From Cranoglanis bouderius (Eukaryota > Chordata > Actinopteri > Siluriformes > Cranoglanididae): a stretch of DNA of 64,000 bases. How positions within the stretch are numbered: the first letter of the stretch is position 1; every line of letters begins with the position of its first letter. This document shows positions 59,757 to 64,000 of this stretch, one piece after another. The translations under genes were made by a program, and so were the position numbers. The notes beneath the pieces were generated by a model. That model had not been told where the DNA came from, did not search any database, and saw nothing but the letters and a program-made list of their open reading frames with translations. The stretch spans positions 13,947,527 through 14,011,526 of the forward strand of contig CM042548.1 in NCBI GenBank assembly GCA_023630585.1, in the 5' to 3' direction.

Positions 59757-61225
59757 TTATGTTTCCTCAGTGTCCGTTTTCACTAGCTCAGGCTCAGTCC
59801 CAGTCTCGGCTTCTTCCTTTGGCGCGGTCTGTCCGCCGCCTGCAGCCACGACCAGGGAAGCAGAAACTTCCGGGGCTTGCGTTTCGTTTAGGTGCTTGGC
59901 TGTGGGAGCAGACGGGGAGGGGTGAGATGGGGAAAGGTGAGACGGTTCGGCTGTGGGTTCTGAGTGGGTTTCAGGTTTAGAGTCCAGGTCGTGAACACTG
60001 TCACTAAAGGCGTCTTTCTTCTCTTGGCCGGCCGCGCTCTCTTTTTCAGGCTGCGGCTGCAGGGGCGGCTTCACGTCAGACTGTGGTTCGACTTGTCTTG
60101 CTGCGGGTTGAGGTTCTTGCAGTAGAAGAGGTTTAGAATGCGACTCGGGCTGAGACGGAGGCAGGTTTAGCAGAGGTGTCGGTAGAGGGAGCAGTGGTTG
60201 GGATGGTCTGGGAAGAGGGAGGAGAGGTTGTGAATTAGGAGGCGCCCATCCACTGCGCTCCCTGTCTCTTTCCTTATCGTTATCCCATTCTCTGTCTCTC
60301 TCTCGCTCCCGATTCCGATCTCGACCTCGTTCGCGGTCTCGTTCTCGCTCCCTGTGCCGGTTGTCATTAATTTCCCTGCGGAAGTCCCTGTCGTCGCGGT
60401 CCTTCTGCCTCTCCCAGGGCCGCCGCCGATCATCAAAGTCCTGGTGCATGTTCGCATTGAAGGGACCTCCTCCTCCTCCACCTCCTCCACGATTCCAGCC
60501 CGGTCCTCCTCCACCCATGGCTCCTCCGCCTCGCATCTCAAAACGGTTTTGGAAATTCGGATTCCCACGATCCTCCTGAAAGCTCTTCGGTGGTCCTGCT
60601 GGTATTCCTCTCATATCTCGCTCATCCAAGTCCCCGCGCGGTGCGCCCCAGCGCGTCTCGGCTCTGAAAGGGCCCGGCATGGGCTCCCGTCTCCCGGGTC
60701 CCTCTCTGCCCTCCATGTGCATACCTCCTCTGGGAGGTCTCTCCAGCAGTGGAGTTCTAACAGGCGTGGGTTCCGTCCTCATTTCAGGAGGAGGGGTCCT
60801 CAGCAGGCCCGTGCTCGGTTTCTCCGGAGGTGGGAAGCGATAATCCTGATCGCCCTCTTGTTGGCCTCCACTGTCTGAAGTAGTCTGTGTGTTATTATTA
60901 TTAACTTTGTCCATGTTGTCTGGTGCAGGAGCTGTGGGATTGGGGGCCCTCGCAAAGGGACCGTCTGCACGATTAAAGTGCTCCATCTGAGGGAAAGGGG
61001 CTCGGGCGCGGGCCTGAAGTGAGGCGTCCAGGAGGCTATTGGCTTGCTGCGCCAGGCCTTGCTGCATGAGCATGGGGAAACGAGCCCCGGCTCCCTGAAG
61101 GAGGTTCGGACGCAAGTCGATGGGCAGCAGCCCAGGCATCCTCTGGCCAGAGAGAGGGTGAGAGAGAGATGCAGATGGATGCATGCCCAGTAAACCCATC
61201 CCGCTGCGCACTGCATTCTGAATTC
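59757..61225 (-). CDS. scaf8: SCAF8 last coding exon with stop codon
   Basis: 1469 nt, including the stop codon at 59757-59759. Acceptor is TTAACAG and the first complete residues are IQNAVRSGMGLLG. It encodes a Met/Pro/Arg-rich stretch (MPGLLPIDLRPNL, REGPGRREPMPGP), the conserved block DFDDRRRPWERQKDRDDRDF, Gly runs before it, and an Arg/Glu/Asp repeat after it. A Pro/Glu/Ser-rich tail ends VKTDTEET. The Gly run and RE/RD repeat are longer than in mammalian SCAF8. A 174-codon open frame on the opposite strand (60354-60878) is a shadow. Confidence 0.96.
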
Positions 61226-64000
61226 CTGTTAAGAGACAGAAAGAAAACTTACTAAGTGAAGGCTTAACAATATTTACCTGAAGTCAAATCCTACTCAAGA
61301 CCTTACAGACCAAGCTGGTGTTATTTTGTCATAGTAATAAGCAAAAAAAAAAGAAACCACTAAACTCTTACCATGTAGTGTTATTTCATTAGGTGTGTCT
61401 ACGCTCTCTGCAGATGCAGTTGTTTTGTCAGTGCTGGCCTGCTGTGCTTGTGCTCCCACAGGGTTGAATACCGCTCCAGGCATTCCTGAGGGCATGAAGC
61501 TTGCTGGAATAGTGCTCGTTGGAGGGAGCATCGCTCCAAATGTCTGGTCCTTGTTGCCGTCTTGAGTAGGTTGTACCAAAGCTGTCAGGAAACAAATTGG
61601 ACCCAATTAGGAACTATGCCTTAACAGGCACCCTACAGAGATTTCATATGAGGATGAACCTACGTGTTTGGGCTGAGGCAAGACCAGCTCCGACGACAGA
61701 CTGAGCAACACCGGAAGTGGCCATGAAACCTAAAAATGAACACGGTGATTAATAAACCAGTCAAACCTAACGCTCAACAAGTTGGTTCAGTGGAGAACTG
61801 TGAAACCAGTTGTACCTGGAGGAGGCTGCGTAGTGTTGAATCCAGCCCTGAGAAAGGGGGGTGGGGGACCAAAGCCCGGTGGGGGCATTGCCATGGTGAC
61901 CGGAAAAGCGGGCGGGACCAGGCCGACAGCAGGGACGGTCTGTGCCACTGGGATCTTAGGAAGAGAAAATGTAGACGTGTTCTGTACTGTAGATATTTTA
62001 AATGAAAGTAAACGAATAACAAATAAAACCTCATGTACCTGTACGGGCATCATGGCGACCGGCTGTGTGAAGGTTTCATTCTGTGAGGTGCTCGCTGCAC
62101 TGCTCTCAGCAGCCACCGGCTGAACTTGGGGTTCCTTAGGTGCTTCTGTGTTCTTCTGAGCTTCCCATTCTGCCAAAGGGAATCAGAAGAGCAGAAGAGT
62201 CAGGAGGAAACATCTCACCATCTCACGTTAAATGCTAAATGACGTTAATATATATTCTCACCATTGTTGACAGTTTCCTGGTCGATCATGCCTCCTTCTG
62301 CAAAGCCGTCCAGGTCGTCCAGTTTGACCTTCTCCCAGGGGATGTAGGTCACTCCTAGATCCACATCCCAGAATTGTTTGTACTCCTGTTTCACACCCTT
62401 ATTAAGGGCCCAGGCGATCTACACAATCACACATACCACAGCAGGGTCAGTATATAAGACACCTTCTGACCAATCAGAGTTGAGAACAAAACAGCACTGT
62501 GGTGTAAGGACTGGTATCAGTTGATCAGGAGCAGATTACAAACCTTTATAACCTTGGACCCGATTTTATACGAGCCGGTGCTTAATTTTTGTCTTGCGCG
62601 ATAAGAGTCTTGTCGATGCACCATGCAGATGTAAGCACATCCTCTGGGAGGAATCATCTAAAACACACACACGCAGACACACAGCTGAAGAAGAGCTGTT
62701 ATCAAAGAACAACCCAGTCAATCAAACCTTTCTGTTCTTTATTTAAGAACTTCTGGAAGTCAAAGAGCTTCCAGGGTTCAGGACTCAAAATATAAAACTA
62801 CAGCTTTTACTATTTTTGGCAGATAGAAAAAAAATTATTGCAAGTGCCAGCTTACATTGATGGATTCGATCTGGCCAAACTCTTCAAAAAGGTTGGTAAG
62901 GTCTTGCTGTGTGGCCTTCTTGTCCACTTGGCCCACCCACAATGTAGTGCTACAGACTGAAAGGAAATAAATCACAGATAAAGAAATAAGAATTCAAAAA
63001 ATATTATAGACTCAGGCTTTTATAACGTATAATACAATTTCAGCACATTATTTTAGTTTTTCCCCAAATCATCAGGAATATTATTACATCACACGACTGT
63101 AATCATGGTCCTCGATCATACCACTGAGAAATTTGGAGCGGATGGGAGGAAGGCCTTTCTTCTGCCGCTCCTTTTCTCTCTCCCGTGCTCGTCGCTCGCT
63201 GGAGTAGGAACGAGAGGATTTCCTCTTTCGCTCTCTGGACCGCGAGCGCGACCGTTTTCGGTGTTTACGCTTCCGAGACCCTGAGCGTGACCTTGACCTC
63301 CTCCTCTTTGGGGACCTGCAGTAAGAAGTAAAATGAGCTCTGATTTACAGTGTGAGAGTGAAATAACATATTACACCTGTAACTGGCTGCTTGTCAAACC
63401 TGGAGCGAGACCGAGAGTGTGTTCTGGAACGAGTACCGCTGGTTTTCTTCTCCTCCGACTCAAACATATCCTCATCTACAGTGTCCTGTCCCTCGTCCAG
63501 TTCCATGTCCTGCTCCAAACACAAGCACAAAACCGTTCCTAGTCAGCTGTATACCCTTTTTTCCTTTTCAGTCTGAACAGACTGTAATTAGTGCGTCACC
63601 TGTGACTGTTTTTAAAATTATATTATTATCTCTTCATTTATTTTTTGTGGTTTACATTTCTGCATGTTCCTGCTTCCTCTTATCTCAACACTCTGGCTAA
63701 AGAGGTCGGAGTCAACTACAGTTACTACAGAACCAAGCTCTACATAAACATCTGAGGATCACTAAAATCTTCAGACACATTTACTCAACAGTACAGTTTT
63801 ACAATTTATTTTACTTTTCCATCTTTCTCTTTATATTTAATTTGTTTCCAACTCTGTATGCTACCTCAGTTCTTTCATCACATTGTACCATTTTATTTTT
63901 ATTGAATCTCATATTTGTTCTTGCCTGTTGTTGGTTGTCAATAGAATCATCCAGTTTGGTTTCCTGCTCTTGGAGCTGTGGTTGGATGTTGCTCTGTGCT
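59757..64000 (-). CDS. scaf8: SCAF8, SR-related CTD-associated factor 8 (3' part, 11 exons)
   Basis: Exons in transcript order: 64000-63925 (cut by the window edge), 63512-63400, 63315-63122, 62956-62856, 62657-62544, 62418-62262, 62169-62039, 61954-61816, 61729-61664, 61581-61372, 61225-59757. They join to 922 codons plus stop with all phases consistent. SCAF8 binds the phosphorylated Pol II C-terminal domain and prevents premature transcript termination. The N-terminal CTD-interaction domain lies outside the window. Visible are an acidic/Gln stretch (QDMELDEGQD), an RS/RE region, one RRM (RNP2 LWVGQV, RNP1 RGCAYICM), a Pro-rich region and a long Gly/Arg/Pro tail. SCAF8 is preferred over SCAF4 because of QDMELDEGQD, AEGGMIDQETVN and the DTEET end, and because TIAM2 is next to it. 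Confidence 0.96.
61372..61581 (-). CDS. scaf8: SCAF8 exon, variable linker
   Basis: 210 nt. It encodes LVQPTQDGNKDQTFGAMLPP, then Ala/Gln/Ser/Thr-rich sequence ending EITLHG. Mammals have a long ILG-repeat in this part, which is not seen here. Confidence 0.92.
61664..61729 (-). CDS. scaf8: SCAF8 short exon
   Basis: 66 nt. It encodes FMATSGVAQSVVGAGLASAQ with split codons at both ends. It is shorter and less Pro-rich than the mammalian counterpart. Acceptor TTTTTAG, donor ACAC|GTAGGT. Confidence 0.88.
61816..61954 (-). CDS. scaf8: SCAF8 exon, Pro-rich region
   Basis: 139 nt. It encodes VPAVGLVPPAFPVTMAMPPP then GFGPPPPFLRAGFNTTQPPP. The PPAFPV and PPPFLRA motifs are shared with SCAF8 and SCAF4. 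Confidence 0.96.
62039..62169 (-). CDS. scaf8: SCAF8 exon, Gln/Ala/Thr-rich linker
   Basis: 131 nt. It starts WEAQKNTEAPKEPQVQPVAA and ends TFTQPVAMMPVQ. Low complexity, less conserved. Acceptor TTGGCAG, donor ACAG|GTACAT. Confidence 0.93.
62262..62418 (-). CDS. scaf8: SCAF8 exon, RRM end and conserved downstream block
   Basis: 157 nt. It encodes IAWALNKGVKQEYKQFWDVD, LGVTYIPWEKVKLDDLDGFA and EGGMIDQETVNN. This post-RRM block is characteristic of SCAF4/SCAF8, and the details fit SCAF8. Confidence 0.97.
62544..62657 (-). CDS. scaf8: SCAF8 exon, RRM second half
   Basis: 114 nt, 38 codons, phase 0. It encodes MIPPRGCAYICMVHRQDSYR followed by ARQKLSTGSYKIGSKVIK. RNP1 is RGCAYICM. Mammals have Ala-Leu where ARQK has Ala-Arg (positions after DSYR), a small change. 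Confidence 0.97.
62856..62956 (-). CDS. scaf8: SCAF8 exon, RRM first half
   Basis: 101 nt. It encodes CSTTLWVGQVDKKATQQDLT and NLFEEFGQIESIN. RNP2 is LWVGQV. Almost unchanged from mammalian SCAF8. Confidence 0.97.
63122..63315 (-). CDS. scaf8: SCAF8 exon, RS/RE-rich region
   Basis: 194 nt between CTGCAG and CAGTG|GTATGA. It encodes SPKRRRSRSRSGSRKRKHRK, SYSSERRAREREKERQKKGL and PPIRSKFLS. The Arg-Ser repeats are the likely SR-protein-type interaction and nuclear localisation region. Confidence 0.95.
63400..63512 (-). CDS. scaf8: SCAF8 exon, acidic to RS transition
   Basis: 113 nt. It encodes QDMELDEGQDTVDEDMFESE and then THSRSRSR. The acceptor is TTTGGAG, which has a weak pyrimidine tract, and the donor is CCAG|GTTTGA. 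It follows the GC-AG intron. Confidence 0.93.
63925..64000 (-). CDS. scaf8: SCAF8 exon, Gln-rich linker (partial)
   Basis: Encodes NIQPQLQEQETKLDDSIDNQ ending in QQ, which aligns with the SCAF8 segment LDDSIDIQQQ. The donor is CAACAG|GCAAGA, a GC rather than GT donor, and no GT lies at an in-frame position nearby. The upstream part is outside the window. Confidence 0.9.

Noticed and set aside
60354..60878. 174-codon open frame opposite SCAF8
   Set aside because: Antisense shadow of the GC-rich last SCAF8 exon.
59757..64000. Identification as SCAF4
   Set aside because: QDMELDEGQD, AEGGMIDQETVN and the DTEET end follow SCAF8; SCAF4 has different sequence at these points.

Overview
The window reads as teleost fish genomic DNA. 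It has vertebrate-type short exons separated by long AT-rich introns, very dense (CA)n/(GA)n microsatellites, Tc1/mariner relics, teleost-type MITEs and a LINE ORF1 relic. The dispersed repeats look like those common in otophysan fishes such as catfishes or characins, but that placement is an impression and was not tested. No bacterial, viral or CRISPR-like system is present.

Two protein-coding genes are supported, both on the minus strand and both running off the window. (1) TIAM2, a Rac-specific guanine nucleotide exchange factor, occupies about 0.45-19.5 kb as nine coding exons. They carry the start codon, N-terminal region, first PH domain, coiled-coil/Ex region and Ras-binding domain. 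The PDZ, DH and second PH exons must lie beyond position 1. One or two candidate non-coding first exons, with good splice donors, lie at 25.6 kb and 43.0 kb. (2) SCAF8, an RNA polymerase II CTD-associated SR-like factor that acts in transcription termination, occupies 59.0-64.0 kb as eleven exons from the glutamine-rich linker to the stop codon. Its N-terminal CTD-interaction domain lies beyond position 64000. The order SCAF8 then TIAM2, in the same transcriptional direction, matches the human 6q25 locus, so this is conserved vertebrate synteny. The reading frame was checked through every exon junction of both genes and closes exactly.

Layout by position: 0.45-8.9 kb TIAM2 RBD-side exons, with introns holding a 1.4 kb purine-only minisatellite and many simple repeats; 10.8-16.2 kb the PH-domain exons, surrounded by copies of an AAGAACCC-rich repeat; 18.45-19.48 kb the first coding exon; 19.5-25.6 kb an intron with a LINE ORF1 relic, a Tc1 relic and a short tandem repeat; 25.6-43.2 kb the presumed 5' intron(s), rich in MITEs, GAAA arrays and a CpG-rich 29-bp tandem repeat; 43.3-58.9 kb intergenic DNA with a long (AT)n tract, a 42-bp minisatellite, a second Tc1-like relic and a few non-repetitive stretches that could be regulatory; 58.98-64.0 kb the SCAF8 3' part.

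I see no convincing novel biological system. The points most worth checking are a pair of roughly 0.7 kb direct repeats bracketing two TIAM2 PH exons whose loss would be exactly in frame, a GC-AG intron in SCAF8, a nested MITE insertion, a LINE ORF1 relic with no ORF2, and several long open reading frames produced purely by tandem repeats.
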